This document shows, in pieces, positions 44,655-53,726 of a stretch of 64,000 nt of DNA. The stretch comes from Alloalcanivorax xenomutans. Lineage in GTDB: Bacteria > Pseudomonadota > Gammaproteobacteria > Pseudomonadales > Alcanivoracaceae. The notes beneath the pieces were generated by a model. That model searched no databases, had not been told where the DNA came from, and saw only the letters and a program-made list of their open reading frames with translations. A program made the position numbers and the translations under genes. The stretch covers positions 62,001 to 126,000 of the forward strand of contig NZ_OBMO01000009.1 in assembly GCF_900217905.1 (NCBI RefSeq), given 5' to 3'. Within the stretch, counting starts at the first letter, position 1. Every line of letters begins with the position of its first letter.

Positions 44655-45281
44655 ATGATCAAGCTGTACGGAACACCCCCGACCCGTGCTCTGCGTGTTA
44701 TCTGGTTGCTCAATGAACTGGGCCTGGAGTACCAGATGCTTCCGGTGGATATTCTGAAGGGCGAGACCCGGGAAGCGGGCTTTCTCGCCCTTAACCCCGC
44801 CGGCAAAGTCCCTGTTCTGGTGGATGGCGATCTGGTGATCACCGAGTCGTGCGCAATCCAGCTTTACCTCGCTGACAAACACTCCCAGGCCGGTTTTATC
44901 CCGGAGGCCGTGGAAGACAGGGCGAAGATGTACCGTTGGATCTTTTTCCTGGCTACCGAAATCGAACAGCCGCTATGGCGCATCGCGCGTCATACCTTCC
45001 TGTACCCCAAAGAGAAGCAGCTGCCCCAGGACGTGGATCTGGCCAGGCAGGAGTGCCTGGAGATGCTGGCCGTGCTCGAACAGCACATGAAGATGCGTGA
45101 TTTCATGGTTGCCGACCGGCTCAGCGTGGCCGACTTTAACGCCGCTTACACGCTGGACTGGGCCAACGAAGAGAAGATGCTTAAGGACTTCCCGGCGTTG
45201 TCGGCGTATCTGACGTCCATGTACTCACGGCCCACGGCTCCCCCGTCCACTTCCGGAGTGGTTAGGGCTCCGGCAAGCTAG
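44655..45281 (+). CDS. Glutathione S-transferase family protein
   Basis: 208 residues. The N-terminal thioredoxin-like domain is seen in IKLYGTPPTRALRVIWLLNE, with NPAGKVPVLVDGDLVITES as the glutathione-binding cis-Pro and Ser region. The C-terminal helical domain has VADRLSVADFNAAYTL. Three close ATGs occur; the third (44655) has GGAG 6 bases upstream. The substrate is unknown. Confidence 0.9.
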   Translation: MIKLYGTPPTRALRVIWLLNELGLEYQMLPVDILKGETREAGFLALNPAGKVPVLVDGDLVITESCAIQLYLADKHSQAGFIPEAVEDRAKMYRWIFFLATEIEQPLWRIARHTFLYPKEKQLPQDVDLARQECLEMLAVLEQHMKMRDFMVADRLSVADFNAAYTLDWANEEKMLKDFPALSAYLTSMYSRPTAPPSTSGVVRAPAS

Positions 45282-45432
45282 ACCAGTGTTGCTCTGCCTG
45301 TGGGTATGATTTTCGCGACTCCGGATCTGGAATATTGTCCGGCTGGAAGACACCGCTCTGCCGCTGAAACGGCGCACAATGATGGGCCTGGCTTGTTAAG
45401 CTGTTTCAAGGTGATGTTGAGGGAGCATCGAC

Positions 45433-46419
45433 ATGAAGGCGGTGGTGATTACAGGTTGGGGACGTAACCCTCGCTTGGTGGTCCGGGAGATGCCGGAGCC
45501 CGGTGAGCCGGGGCCGGATGACGTGGTGGTACAAGTGCGGGCGGCTTCCGTTAATCCCAAGGACTGGAAGCTCAATTATCACCTCGCCCTGCTGGCGACT
45601 CCCATGCTGAGCCGGCGACTCCCGCCACTGTTTGGCGATGACCTGGCGGGGACGGTGATCGCCACCGGGCGCAATGTCTCCGACTTTGAAGTTGGTGACG
45701 CGGTTTATGGCATGGACATGAATCTGCGTACCGCGTCCCTGGCGGAGCGGACACGTATCAAGCAGACGTGTATTGCCAGGAAACCGGCCTCGTTGTCGTT
45801 TCGTCAAGCCGCGGCCATGCCGTTGGCGGCGCTTACCGCATTGCAAGGATTACGCAAGGGGCGGGCACGGGCTGGCGGTAAAGTGCTGATCATCGGCGCC
45901 TCCGGCGGGGTGGGAACTTTCGCGGTACAGATTGCCCGGGCGCTCGGTGTCCGGGTGACCGGGGTGTGTAGCGGAAGAAATACGGATTTCGTTCGTAACC
46001 TTGGCGCCGATGAGGTGATCGATTATACCCTTGGAGATTACCGCCACGGCGCCGGGACCTTCGATCTGGTCTTTGATGTGGCCGCCAATGAATCCCCTCG
46101 CGGTTGCGTTGATCTGATCGCGCCCGGCGGCTGGTTCATTTCCACCGGAGGTCATGCCCGGTCGATGCTGGGGACATCGATATACCGTATGTTGGGCCGG
46201 AACGCGGCGAACATCATGGTGGCTCCCCGGCGCAAGGATCTGGAAATCCTGTCGGCCCTGGTTGATGAAGGAAAACTCAGGCCGGTGATCGACAGTGAAT
46301 TTGATCTTGCCGATATCGAGCAGGCCTACCAGCGTAGCCGCACCGGGCGCTGTCGGGGTAAGGTGGTGATTGGCGTCGCCGAAGAAGGGCCGTCCGGGCC
46401 AGTCTCTGATGGGCTCTGA
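45433..46419 (+). CDS. NAD(P)-dependent zinc-free alcohol dehydrogenase/quinone reductase-like
   Basis: 328-residue MDR-superfamily enzyme. The catalytic-domain block VQVRAASVNPKDWKLNYH is typical of the quinone-oxidoreductase branch, and the NADP fold is VLIIGASGGVGTFAVQIA. The two zinc-binding cysteine sets of classical alcohol dehydrogenases are absent. The C-terminus ends GKVVIGV. It probably reduces quinones or alpha,beta-unsaturated carbonyls. Confidence 0.88.
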   Translation: MKAVVITGWGRNPRLVVREMPEPGEPGPDDVVVQVRAASVNPKDWKLNYHLALLATPMLSRRLPPLFGDDLAGTVIATGRNVSDFEVGDAVYGMDMNLRTASLAERTRIKQTCIARKPASLSFRQAAAMPLAALTALQGLRKGRARAGGKVLIIGASGGVGTFAVQIARALGVRVTGVCSGRNTDFVRNLGADEVIDYTLGDYRHGAGTFDLVFDVAANESPRGCVDLIAPGGWFISTGGHARSMLGTSIYRMLGRNAANIMVAPRRKDLEILSALVDEGKLRPVIDSEFDLADIEQAYQRSRTGRCRGKVVIGVAEEGPSGPVSDGL

Positions 46420-46466
46420 TGAAGACTACCTTCAAACTTTGAACGCCTGGTTTCAGGGAGAGAACA

Positions 46467-46772
46467 TTGGTTGATTCTGTTTGCATAAACACAGACTCCG
46501 TTGAAATCAGCATTTCCGGAAACATCATGTCCGTTGCTTTTGATGATGTGGTGGGCATTCACGCCTATGTCCTGGAAATCCCGGCTTCCTCGCTGACCTT
46601 TGTTGTTCTTGCCACTGAGTCGGGCTACAACCTGGAAGTTCGAAGTGATATGGCGGGATGGAGCCCCTTCCTGCGTGAGCTTGGTGAGCATCTTCCTCTG
46701 AAAGTACGGGACCTGCCCGGCCTGATTGGCCAGCTGACCGCCGATACCCCAGTGGCGGAGCTGTATCCATAG
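46467..46772 (+). CDS. Hypothetical protein, TTG start
   Basis: 101 residues of mixed alpha/beta character (VCINTDSVEISISGNI, AYVLEIPASSLTFVVLA, then LGEHLPLKVRDLPGLI). GGGAG at about 46456 supports the TTG at 46467; an in-frame ATG at 46527 is the alternative. No family is recognised. Confidence 0.5.
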   Translation: MVDSVCINTDSVEISISGNIMSVAFDDVVGIHAYVLEIPASSLTFVVLATESGYNLEVRSDMAGWSPFLRELGEHLPLKVRDLPGLIGQLTADTPVAELYP

Positions 46773-46828
46773 ACGAAGCCGTTAGGGGAACTGGCTATTA
46801 GACAGGCGCCATCGTAAGGAAAAGACGG

Positions 46829-48070
46829 ATGCCGATAAGTACAATGAAAAAGACCACGGACGAAAGAGGCGACCTCTGGCGGGATATCTTCACCGCTCTG
46901 GGCTTATCCACCGGTGCCGCGGTTGCCTTGGGATTGTCTCGATTCGCCTACGGTTTGCTGCTGCCTCCGATGCAAGCGGATCTGCAATGGACCTACGTTG
47001 AAGCCGGTGCACTGAATACCGCGAATGGGGCGGGTTATATCTTCGGCGCGCTGGTGGCGGCCTGGTTGGCGCGGCGATGGGGAACGGCGCGAGCGTTCCT
47101 GGCGGGTTTCTCGGTGAGTGTTCTGGTCCTGCTTTTAACGGCAATGACGGCCAGCCTGTCTGCTCTCATCCTGTTACGAACCGTCGGTGGCGTTTCCACG
47201 GCGATTACTTTCATTCTCGGCGCTGGTTTGGTTTCCGCGATCTGTCCGTTGGAAAACCCTCGTCGCCGTGGGGCCCTGGTGGGTGTGTATGTGGCGGGAG
47301 TCAGTATCGGCGTTATTCTCTCCGGGGTGGCTTTACCGATCATCCTGCAGGGTGGCGTGCAGCGGTGGCCGGAGGGTTGGATCGTGTTGGGTCTGCTCGG
47401 CGCCGCCGGCTTGCCTGCCGCCTGGTTGGCTGCCCGCCGGGTGCATCAGCCGGCGGGTGGCACCATGGCGTTGTTGAGTGCCCGGGAGTGCCGGCGGATC
47501 GCACCGACGTTGATCGGCTACGGTGTTTTCGGGGCCGGTTATGTCGGTTACATGACCTTCATTATGGCGCTGCTGCGGGAGCAGGGGGGCAGCAGCGAGC
47601 AGATGATCTGGTTCTGGTTCACGCTGGGGCTGGTGTCCGCCGTTACCAATCTTCTGTGGGGACGGGTGCTGGGTGCTTTCAGTGATGGTCGCGGGCCGGC
47701 CCTGGTTTTCGCAACGGCCATGCTGGGCACCTTGCCGGTGCTTCTCTATCCGGGGCCGGTGGCGATGTTGCTGTCGGCGATCCTGTTCGGTGGCAGCTTT
47801 ATGGCGGGCCCCACCTCGATTACCATCGTTGCCCAGCGTCAGTTGTCGCCCGCGTCCTGGACCGCCGCCATTTCATTGCTGACCGTGGGTTTCGCGTTTG
47901 GCCAGACCATCGGCCCGATCCTGGCTGGCGCCATATCCGATATGACGGGCAGCATCGAAGCCGGCTTTTGGGTATCTCCGTTACTATTGGCTATTGCCGC
48001 CTGTGTGAATCTGTTGCAACGTCCCCCTGTACCGGCTGAGTCTCCGGCGCTTGCCGGTAAGTCCAGTTAG
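46829..48070 (+). CDS. MFS transporter, YbfB/YjiJ family
   Basis: 413 residues with 12 predicted membrane helices. The opening ALGLSRFAYGLLLPPMQADL and LNTANGAGYIFGALVAAWLA are characteristic of the YbfB/YjiJ group, and the loop RRWGTARAF matches motif A of the superfamily. Likely an exporter; the substrate is unknown. Confidence 0.9.
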   Translation: MPISTMKKTTDERGDLWRDIFTALGLSTGAAVALGLSRFAYGLLLPPMQADLQWTYVEAGALNTANGAGYIFGALVAAWLARRWGTARAFLAGFSVSVLVLLLTAMTASLSALILLRTVGGVSTAITFILGAGLVSAICPLENPRRRGALVGVYVAGVSIGVILSGVALPIILQGGVQRWPEGWIVLGLLGAAGLPAAWLAARRVHQPAGGTMALLSARECRRIAPTLIGYGVFGAGYVGYMTFIMALLREQGGSSEQMIWFWFTLGLVSAVTNLLWGRVLGAFSDGRGPALVFATAMLGTLPVLLYPGPVAMLLSAILFGGSFMAGPTSITIVAQRQLSPASWTAAISLLTVGFAFGQTIGPILAGAISDMTGSIEAGFWVSPLLLAIAACVNLLQRPPVPAESPALAGKSS

Positions 48071-48092
48071 ACACCTGTCAGGAGTTGCGAGG

Positions 48093-48716
48093 ATGAAAAG
48101 CGCGAAAGTCTTCTGGGACAAGGCGGCGCCTCGTTACGCCAAGAGCCCGGTCAAGGACGAAGAAACCTACCGGAAGAAGCTGTCGATAACCCAGAGCTAT
48201 CTCCAACGCGATTGGTCGGTGTTGGAGTTTGGCTGTGGTACCGGCAGTACCGCCATCCAACATGCCGCTCATGTGGGCCGGATTCTGGCCACGGATGTTT
48301 CTCCCAGAATGCTGGAGATCGCGGAAGGGAAGGTTCGTGAGGCGGGAATTACCAATATCCGCTTTCAGGAGGGCAGCCTGGAAGCCCTGAAGCTGGCGTC
48401 ATCCAGTTTCGATGCGGTGTTGGGACTGAATATCCTGCATTTGCTGGAGGACGTTCCGGGTACGGTCCGTTGTGTTCATACTCTGCTCAAACCGGGAGGC
48501 ATTTTTGTTTCCAGCACCGCGCTGGTTGCCGAGATGGCGTTCTATTGGCGATGGGTCATTCCGGTAATGCAGCGTCTGGGATTGGCTCCCTATGTGAGCC
48601 CGTTGAGTGAGAAGGGACTGGTGACCCAACTGACCGATGCGGGATTCCACATCGATCACGAATGGCGGGTAACCAGGGAGTCGGTTTTTATCATCGCCAG
48701 GAAGCCGTTGATATGA
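48093..48716 (+). CDS. Class I SAM-dependent methyltransferase
   Basis: 207 residues. Motif I is VLEFGCGTGSTAIQHA (about 47-62), the acidic second strand is ILATDVSPRMLEIA, and the post-I block is FDAVLGLNILHLLED. GGAG lies 8 bases before the ATG at 48093. The stop overlaps the next gene by ATGA. The substrate is unknown. Confidence 0.9.
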   Translation: MKSAKVFWDKAAPRYAKSPVKDEETYRKKLSITQSYLQRDWSVLEFGCGTGSTAIQHAAHVGRILATDVSPRMLEIAEGKVREAGITNIRFQEGSLEALKLASSSFDAVLGLNILHLLEDVPGTVRCVHTLLKPGGIFVSSTALVAEMAFYWRWVIPVMQRLGLAPYVSPLSEKGLVTQLTDAGFHIDHEWRVTRESVFIIARKPLI

Positions 48717-49075
48717 ACTATGAGGAATTCAATGCGTTCTGCCGCTCTCTGCCGGCGACTTCCCATGTCGTCCAGTGGGGCGGTTCCCATGTCTGGAAGG
48801 TGGGAGGCAAGGTTTTCGCTATCGGAGGGTGGCAAAAGGACGGCCAGCCGGCCTTTACTTTCAAGGCTTCGGAGCTGAACTTCCATATCCTGAGCGAGGA
48901 GCCCGGGTTCCGGCCGGCGCCCTATCTGGCTTCCCGCGGCATGAAGTGGATACAGCAATACGATGCTCCCGCCGAGTCGGATGAGCAGCTCAGGTACTAC
49001 ATCAAGGAATCCCACCGTATTGTTGCCTCGGGACTAACCAAGAAGAAGCAGAGGGAGCTGGGCCTAGTGGAGTAA
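48713..49075 (+). CDS. MmcQ/YjbR family protein
   Basis: 120 residues with the CyaY-like MmcQ/YjbR pattern: FNAFCRSLPATSHVVQWGGSH, split around VVQWG, then KVGGKVFAIGGW, FTFKASELNF and ASRGMKWIQQYD. These proteins are described as DNA-binding in some members. It is coupled to the methyltransferase gene. Confidence 0.88.
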   Translation: MNYEEFNAFCRSLPATSHVVQWGGSHVWKVGGKVFAIGGWQKDGQPAFTFKASELNFHILSEEPGFRPAPYLASRGMKWIQQYDAPAESDEQLRYYIKESHRIVASGLTKKKQRELGLVE

Positions 49076-49090
49076 AAAGAGCGGAGTCCT

Positions 49091-49930
49091 TCACCCGCCC
49101 TGTCGCTCCGATAGCCGTTCTTCCAGCGTGCCCAGGCGTTTTTCCATTGTTCTCAGAAGGTCCAGCATCTCCTGCCGTTCATCATGAGCGCGCTGGTTCT
49201 CCCGCTCCCTTTCCTCCCGCAGTTCCATGTCGTGCACCTCCTGGGTGGCGTTGACAATGATGGCGATGAACAGGTTCAGCACCATGAAACTGGAGATAAG
49301 AATGAAGGGGACAAAGAAGATCCAGGCATGGGGGAATTGCTCGATCACCGGACGGGCGATCCCCATGGACCAGCTTTCCAGGGTCATGATCTGAAACAGG
49401 GTATAGATACTGGCGCCCAGAGTGCCAAACCATTCCGGGAATGCCTCGCCGAACAGTTCCGTACCCATTACTCCGAAGATGTAGAACATCATCAGCAGCA
49501 AGGCCGCGGTCCAGCCGATGCCGGGCAGGGAGTGCATAAGGGATTCCACCAGCATGCGCAGCCGTTTTACCGTGGACAGGAGCCGCAGTACCCGGAGGAT
49601 GCGAAGGCTGCGCAGGATCGCCAACTGACCGGAGGTGGGAGCCAGGGAGAGGCCAACGATGAGAAAATCGAAAAAATTCCAGCCGGAGCGGAAGAAGCGG
49701 GGGCCGAAGGCGGTCAGCTTGATCAGAATCTCCGCCACGAACACTGCCAGGATGACGCTGTTGAGCAGTGCCAGTAACCCGCCGGCGGCTTCTTCCGCGG
49801 CGGCGGAAGTCTCCACCCCCAGAACGATGGCATTGAGGAGGATCAGGGCGGTAATGAAGTGCCGCACTGGCGCTGATTCGATCCACTCTCCCAGCCGTTG
49901 GCGCCAACTGTTCAAGACAAGCGTTGTCAT
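49091..49930 (-). CDS. Voltage-gated sodium channel, NaChBac/NavAb type
   Basis: A 279-residue single-domain channel subunit that would form a tetramer. Helices S1-S3 are followed by the voltage sensor S4 with regular arginines (RSLRILRVLRLLSTVKRLR, 107-125). Then come S5, a pore with filter TLESWSM (183-189), S6 (FILISSFMVLNLFIAIIV) and a C-terminal coiled coil. The TLESW filter is the signature of bacterial sodium channels; TLESWSMG is close to NavAe-type channels as I recall them. In relatives such channels affect motility and pH response. Confidence 0.92.
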   Translation of the reverse strand: MTTLVLNSWRQRLGEWIESAPVRHFITALILLNAIVLGVETSAAAEEAAGGLLALLNSVILAVFVAEILIKLTAFGPRFFRSGWNFFDFLIVGLSLAPTSGQLAILRSLRILRVLRLLSTVKRLRMLVESLMHSLPGIGWTAALLLMMFYIFGVMGTELFGEAFPEWFGTLGASIYTLFQIMTLESWSMGIARPVIEQFPHAWIFFVPFILISSFMVLNLFIAIIVNATQEVHDMELREERERENQRAHDERQEMLDLLRTMEKRLGTLEERLSERQGG

Positions 49931-50055
49931 ACCTTCTCCATCCGTTCAATAGCCTTCGTCACCGGCCCGGGTTCTCCCGGCCGATGGGTCCGGCGTGAAG
50001 TATACATTGTGTGATTTAGGAGTCCGACAGCTGGGAACCTGGCAGTTAGTACAGA

Positions 50056-50241
50056 GTGATAAGAGGAAAGAACGACGGAGTCTTTGCCGAATACCGGCGT
50101 GGCTTAGATGGTTACTGCCGGCAGGCGGTCGAAGAGTCGTTCGGGCCGTACTTGTCGCTCTGGCGGGAGCGGGCGATCAAACGGCTGATTGGACCACCTC
50201 CTGAATTTCTGGCATTACCCAACGAGGTTTCAAAAGGATGA
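50056..50241 (+). CDS. Small hypothetical protein or gene fragment
   Basis: A 61-residue frame from a GTG start reads VFAEYRRGLDGYCRQAVEES, then FGPYLSLWRERAIKRLI. Composition is protein-like but the start is weak, and the first residues overlap AT-rich non-coding sequence. It could be the remains of a larger gene. Confidence 0.35.
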   Translation: MIRGKNDGVFAEYRRGLDGYCRQAVEESFGPYLSLWRERAIKRLIGPPPEFLALPNEVSKG

Positions 50242-50397
50242 CGGTTCCGAAGGGGCGTTGAGAAGTGATAGGGTGAGTTCTTTCCTGCAAGAGTGAAGGA
50301 TATGGCCAATGAAAAGGATTTTAAGGAAGTTGTTCGGTTTGAAATCAGGCACGAGAAGCCCTGATGAAGCCTTTCCCGCCAGGAAAACCCCGGAAGA

Positions 50398-50685
50398 ATG
50401 GGCATCCTGAAGCGGCTGGAGGATCACAACGGTCTCACGGTTCAGGAAGTTCAGGTCGCCGAAGATGACTTTGTCATGGTGCTGATCAGCGAGGCACGGC
50501 AGCCTCTGCCTTTGGGAGTCGACCTGCCCAACGGGCGAATGGATCTTCTTGGCGCCACCGTTATAACCGATGACGAGATGGAATGGTTCATGGGGAACGG
50601 TCGGGGTGCGCTGCTGGACAAGTTGATCGCCGCGGGAGTGGGGCAAGTCAGCGAGCGGGACGGAAAATCAATCCTGCAGGGATAA
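50398..50685 (+). CDS. Hypothetical protein, probably frameshifted at its 5' end
   Basis: 95 residues from the ATG at 50398. Upstream, in another frame, ATG 50309 opens MKRILRKLFGLKSG and runs to TPEEWAS before a stop at the very place where this frame becomes coding (ILKRLEDHNGLTVQEV). One indel near 50400 would join them into a protein of about 125 residues. The function is unknown; LPNGRMDLLGATVITDDEME may help a search. Confidence 0.5.
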   Translation: MGILKRLEDHNGLTVQEVQVAEDDFVMVLISEARQPLPLGVDLPNGRMDLLGATVITDDEMEWFMGNGRGALLDKLIAAGVGQVSERDGKSILQG

Positions 50686-50692
50686 TGACACG

Positions 50693-51325
50693 ATGCTTGA
50701 TGAATCAGAGATGAATCCGGAGCGCTGGGCCCGACTTATGACGCTGTGGGACTTCGGCGACAATACCGAGACGTATCGCTCCTTGGTGTCTTCCTACTCA
50801 GGGAAGGGCCGTTACTACCATTCGCGAGAACATGTTTCCGCTTGTCTTCGACATCTGGATAGATGCGTTTCGGAGATACAGTCCCCCCGTGAAGTAGAAT
50901 TGGCCTTATGGTTTCATGATGCCATCTATGAGCCGCTTTCAGGAAAGAACGAGAAGAAGAGTGCTGACTGGGCACAATCTTTCGTGCTGGAGAATGGAGC
51001 ATCCAGAGATATCGCCGATAGGCTGCACCGTCTCATTATGGTGACCGAGCACAATGCTCCTGCGAAGACGAGTGATGAATCGCTGCTAGTGGATATCGAT
51101 CTGGCTGTATTGGGCGCGGAACCCGCAATTTACCAGATCTTCGAAGAAGGCGTGCGCAGCGAATACAAGATGGTGCCATGGCCTTTATATAAAAAGAAGA
51201 GAGTGGAGGTGCTCAAGGGCTTTCTTGATCGCCCCAGGATCTTTCAGAACGAGCCTTTCCTGACGGAGCGCGAGCAGCAGGCCAGGAAAAATCTGGCGGC
51301 TGCAATATCGAAACTGGACGGATAG
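50693..51325 (+). CDS. HD-type metal-dependent phosphohydrolase
   Basis: 210 residues. Metal-binding histidines appear as YYHSREHV (His43, His47) and the HD pair as LWFHDAIYEP (His75-Asp76), with a later DIDLAVLG aspartate. This is the arrangement of the COG4339-type predicted HD phosphohydrolases. The substrate is unknown. Confidence 0.85.
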   Translation: MLDESEMNPERWARLMTLWDFGDNTETYRSLVSSYSGKGRYYHSREHVSACLRHLDRCVSEIQSPREVELALWFHDAIYEPLSGKNEKKSADWAQSFVLENGASRDIADRLHRLIMVTEHNAPAKTSDESLLVDIDLAVLGAEPAIYQIFEEGVRSEYKMVPWPLYKKKRVEVLKGFLDRPRIFQNEPFLTEREQQARKNLAAAISKLDG

Positions 51326-51369
51326 TCAGAAGAGATCCGGGATAACAGAGTCAGTAAGGGAGTTTGGCG

Positions 51370-51648
51370 GTGTCGAAAGTGATATTGAAAGGGTACATCG
51401 TGGTACCCGGGCCTGATCTTGAAGCCGTCAAGGCCGAGCTGGCTAAGCATATTGATTCCACTTTGAGAGAGCCCGGCTGCCTCTTGTTTGAGGTGTCCCA
51501 GGATGTGTCCAATCCGTACAGATTCAATGTCCATGAGGTATTTTCGGATAATGACGCTTTTGAAGCTCACCAGACGCGAGTGCGGCAATCAAAGTGGGGG
51601 AAGGTTTCCGCAAGAGCGGAGCGGCATTACAAGGTTAGTCACCGATAG
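51370..51648 (+). CDS. Antibiotic biosynthesis monooxygenase (ABM) domain protein
   Basis: 92 residues with the dimeric ferredoxin-like ABM fold: VILKGYIVVPGPDLEAVKAE, then EPGCLLFEVSQD, FNVHEVFSDNDAFEAHQTR. Related small proteins act on quinols or simply bind hydrophobic ligands. The GTG at 51370 has AAGGGAG 7 bases upstream; the TTG at 51364 is too close to that site. Confidence 0.85.
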   Translation: MSKVILKGYIVVPGPDLEAVKAELAKHIDSTLREPGCLLFEVSQDVSNPYRFNVHEVFSDNDAFEAHQTRVRQSKWGKVSARAERHYKVSHR

Positions 51649-51705
51649 ATGAAGATATATACAGGAAACCTGCTTCGCCGCTGAGTTATAAGGAGATTGT
51701 GAACT

Positions 51706-52044
51706 TTGGACGCCAAAGAATTTGCAGCACGCTGGAAATCCGAGAAGGACTCGACTCTGAGGCTGCTTCGAGAAGGGCAAGGGCTGGCCGCGCAGCGAAT
51801 CAGGGAAATAGGGCTTTCTACCGACCAGCAAGCGAAACTTTGGGCAGCTATGGATGTGGCGTTGACGGACGTCTTCTACACGCTGCTTCTTGGCTTGGAT
51901 GGTAGTGCTGGCATCGGGGGTATCCAGGAGGCGTATACGATCCGGGACGAACAGGGGAACACACTTGCCGGCAACGGTGAGTTGGAGGCGGCCGCATACG
52001 AACAGTTCCACGGTCTGGGTAGTAGGGTGAGATATGCGGATTGA
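51706..52044 (+). CDS. Small helical hypothetical protein, TTG start
   Basis: 112 residues, helical in the first two-thirds (RLLREGQGLAAQRIREIGLS) and ending in a polar segment with NTLAGNGELEAAAYEQFHGL. AGGAG at 51691 supports the TTG. It overlaps the acetyltransferase gene by 11 bases. No family is recognised. Confidence 0.6.
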   Translation: MDAKEFAARWKSEKDSTLRLLREGQGLAAQRIREIGLSTDQQAKLWAAMDVALTDVFYTLLLGLDGSAGIGGIQEAYTIRDEQGNTLAGNGELEAAAYEQFHGLGSRVRYAD

Positions 52045-52468
52045 AAGTGTCAAGAAGAGCGACCATGGTCGTTTGATAGAAATATGGGAAGCGTCCGTCA
52101 GGGCAACTCATGACTTTCTAATGGAAGAAGATATAGAGGTGCTCAGGCCACTTATACTTGAGCAATACTTTGACGCGGTTGAGCTTACCTGTGCCCGGGA
52201 TGAATCCGGCGAGATTAAGGGATTCTGTGGCGTGAGCGAAGGAAACATAGAGATGCTGTTCATCACACCGGAGGCACGCGGAACCGGTGTCGGGTCTTTA
52301 CTGGTGGCGCAAGCCGTGGAGTGGCAAGGTGCCACAAAAGTAGACGTTAATGAACAGAACGACCAGGCTCTGGGTTTCTATAAGCGCATCGGTTTTTCGG
52401 TAGTGGGTCGCTCGCCTTTGGATGGGCAGGGTAAACCCTACCCACTATTACACATGGAATTGGCTTAG
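52034..52468 (+). CDS. YjaB-like GNAT acetyltransferase
   Basis: 144 residues closely resembling E. coli YjaB: EIWEASVRATHDFL near the start, the acetyl-CoA loop TPEARGTGVGSLLVAQAV, then VDVNEQNDQALGFYKRIGF and GKPYPLLHMEL at the end. YjaB binds acetyl-CoA but its physiological substrate is not settled. Confidence 0.88.
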   Translation: MRIESVKKSDHGRLIEIWEASVRATHDFLMEEDIEVLRPLILEQYFDAVELTCARDESGEIKGFCGVSEGNIEMLFITPEARGTGVGSLLVAQAVEWQGATKVDVNEQNDQALGFYKRIGFSVVGRSPLDGQGKPYPLLHMELA

Positions 52469-52474
52469 TCGGCC

Positions 52475-52673
52475 TGGCTGCGATCCAGAGATTCGTGCAC
52501 TTCCGAGACGGCTTTGTCCCTTATCGCGCCGATTTACGGATATGAGCGACTCATCGGCTTCCTGTACTACGATCTGCCGTTGAATGGCGGGGACGGACCT
52601 GGCCGCGAGCTTTCGTCTGGAAAGCGTCGATGACGCGCTGAGTGTCATTCTGGAAGAGATCCATGTGCTCTAG
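52475..52673 (+). pseudogene. Remnant of a small gene (DUF7668-like C-terminus)
   Basis: Two frames together spell a protein tail: YGYERLIGFLYYDLPLN, then, after a +1 shift near 52585, GTDLAASFRLESVDDALS and ending EEIHVL. The ending resembles small DUF7668-type proteins, from memory only. No start or upstream part is visible. Confidence 0.4.
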
Positions 52674-52835
52674 ATGGAGATCAGCGATGGCCGGAGCGGG
52701 AGCGATGCTGTCTGGTGGCGTTGGCACGGCAAAGCATCGGGCAGGATCAGGCAAGGGGAGTACCTTGCCGTTCGCCAGGGTTTATGTTGGCATGCTACAC
52801 GTCAACCGACTTTGGCTAATCGTGAGAGCATTCCA

Positions 52836-53705
52836 ATGACCGACGACACCTATACGCCTCCGAAAGTCTGGCAATGGGAACCCGGCAACGGCGGCAAGTT
52901 CGCCAACATCAACCGGCCCATCGCCGGCGCAACCCATGACAAAGAGCTGCCGGTGGGCAAGCACCCATTACAGCTTTACTCCCTGGCCACGCCCAATGGC
53001 GTCAAGGTCACGGTAATGCTGGAGGAGTTGCTGGCTCTGGGCCACACTGGCGCTGAGTATGACGCCTGGCTGATCAATATCGGCGAAGGCGATCAATTCG
53101 GTAGCGGCTTCGTGGAAATCAATCCCAACTCCAAGATTCCCGCCATGATGGATCACAGCGTGGATCCGCCGCAGCGTGTTTTTGAAACCGCCTCCATTGT
53201 CCTGTATTTGGCGGAGAAATTCGGCGCTCTGATACCCAAGGAGCACGGGGCCCGCACCGAGTGTATGAACTGGCTGTTCTGGCAGCAGGGCGCGGCGCCT
53301 TTCCTGGGCGGTGGTTTCGGCCACTTTTATGCCTATGCCCCGGAGAAGTATCGCTATCCCATCGATCGCTACACCATGGAAGTGAAACGCCAGCTCGACG
53401 TGTTGGATCGCCACCTGGCGGAGAACACTTATCTGGCCGGTGATGAATATTCCATCGCTGATGTGGCCACCTGGCCCTGGTACGGGCAGTTGGTATTGGG
53501 ACGTTTGTACGACGCCGCTGAATTCCTGGATGTGACGTCCTACAAGAATGTGACCCGTTGGGCCAACGAAATTGACGCTCGCCCGGCGGTGAGCCGTGGC
53601 CGTATGGTGAACCGGACTTTTGGCAAGCCCGAAACCCAGCTCCGTGAGCGTCATGACGCCAGCGATTTCGATACGCGCACCCAGGATAAGCTTGAGGCGT
53701 CCTGA
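52836..53705 (+). CDS. yghU: Glutathione-dependent disulfide-bond oxidoreductase YghU
   Basis: A 289-residue glutathione transferase-like enzyme that reduces disulfides using two bound glutathiones. The long N-terminal extension TPPKVWQWEPGNGGKFANIN and GATHDKELPVGKHPLQLYSL are specific for YghU/YfcG-type proteins. NPNSKIPAMMDHS and VFETASIVLYLAEKFG form the glutathione site. The ATG at 52836 gives the usual MTDDTYTPP start; an upstream extension is rejected. Confidence 0.93.
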   Translation: MTDDTYTPPKVWQWEPGNGGKFANINRPIAGATHDKELPVGKHPLQLYSLATPNGVKVTVMLEELLALGHTGAEYDAWLINIGEGDQFGSGFVEINPNSKIPAMMDHSVDPPQRVFETASIVLYLAEKFGALIPKEHGARTECMNWLFWQQGAAPFLGGGFGHFYAYAPEKYRYPIDRYTMEVKRQLDVLDRHLAENTYLAGDEYSIADVATWPWYGQLVLGRLYDAAEFLDVTSYKNVTRWANEIDARPAVSRGRMVNRTFGKPETQLRERHDASDFDTRTQDKLEAS

Positions 53706-53726
53706 TCACGGATGGCATGAGCAGGG

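Noticed and set aside
46785-46800. GTTAGGG near 46788 as an attC core
   Set aside because: No complementary CCCTAAC or hairpin is present around the neighbouring genes.
51660-51700. GTTATAA near 51685 as a further attC core
   Set aside because: No matching inverse core follows the next genes and no paired arms were found.
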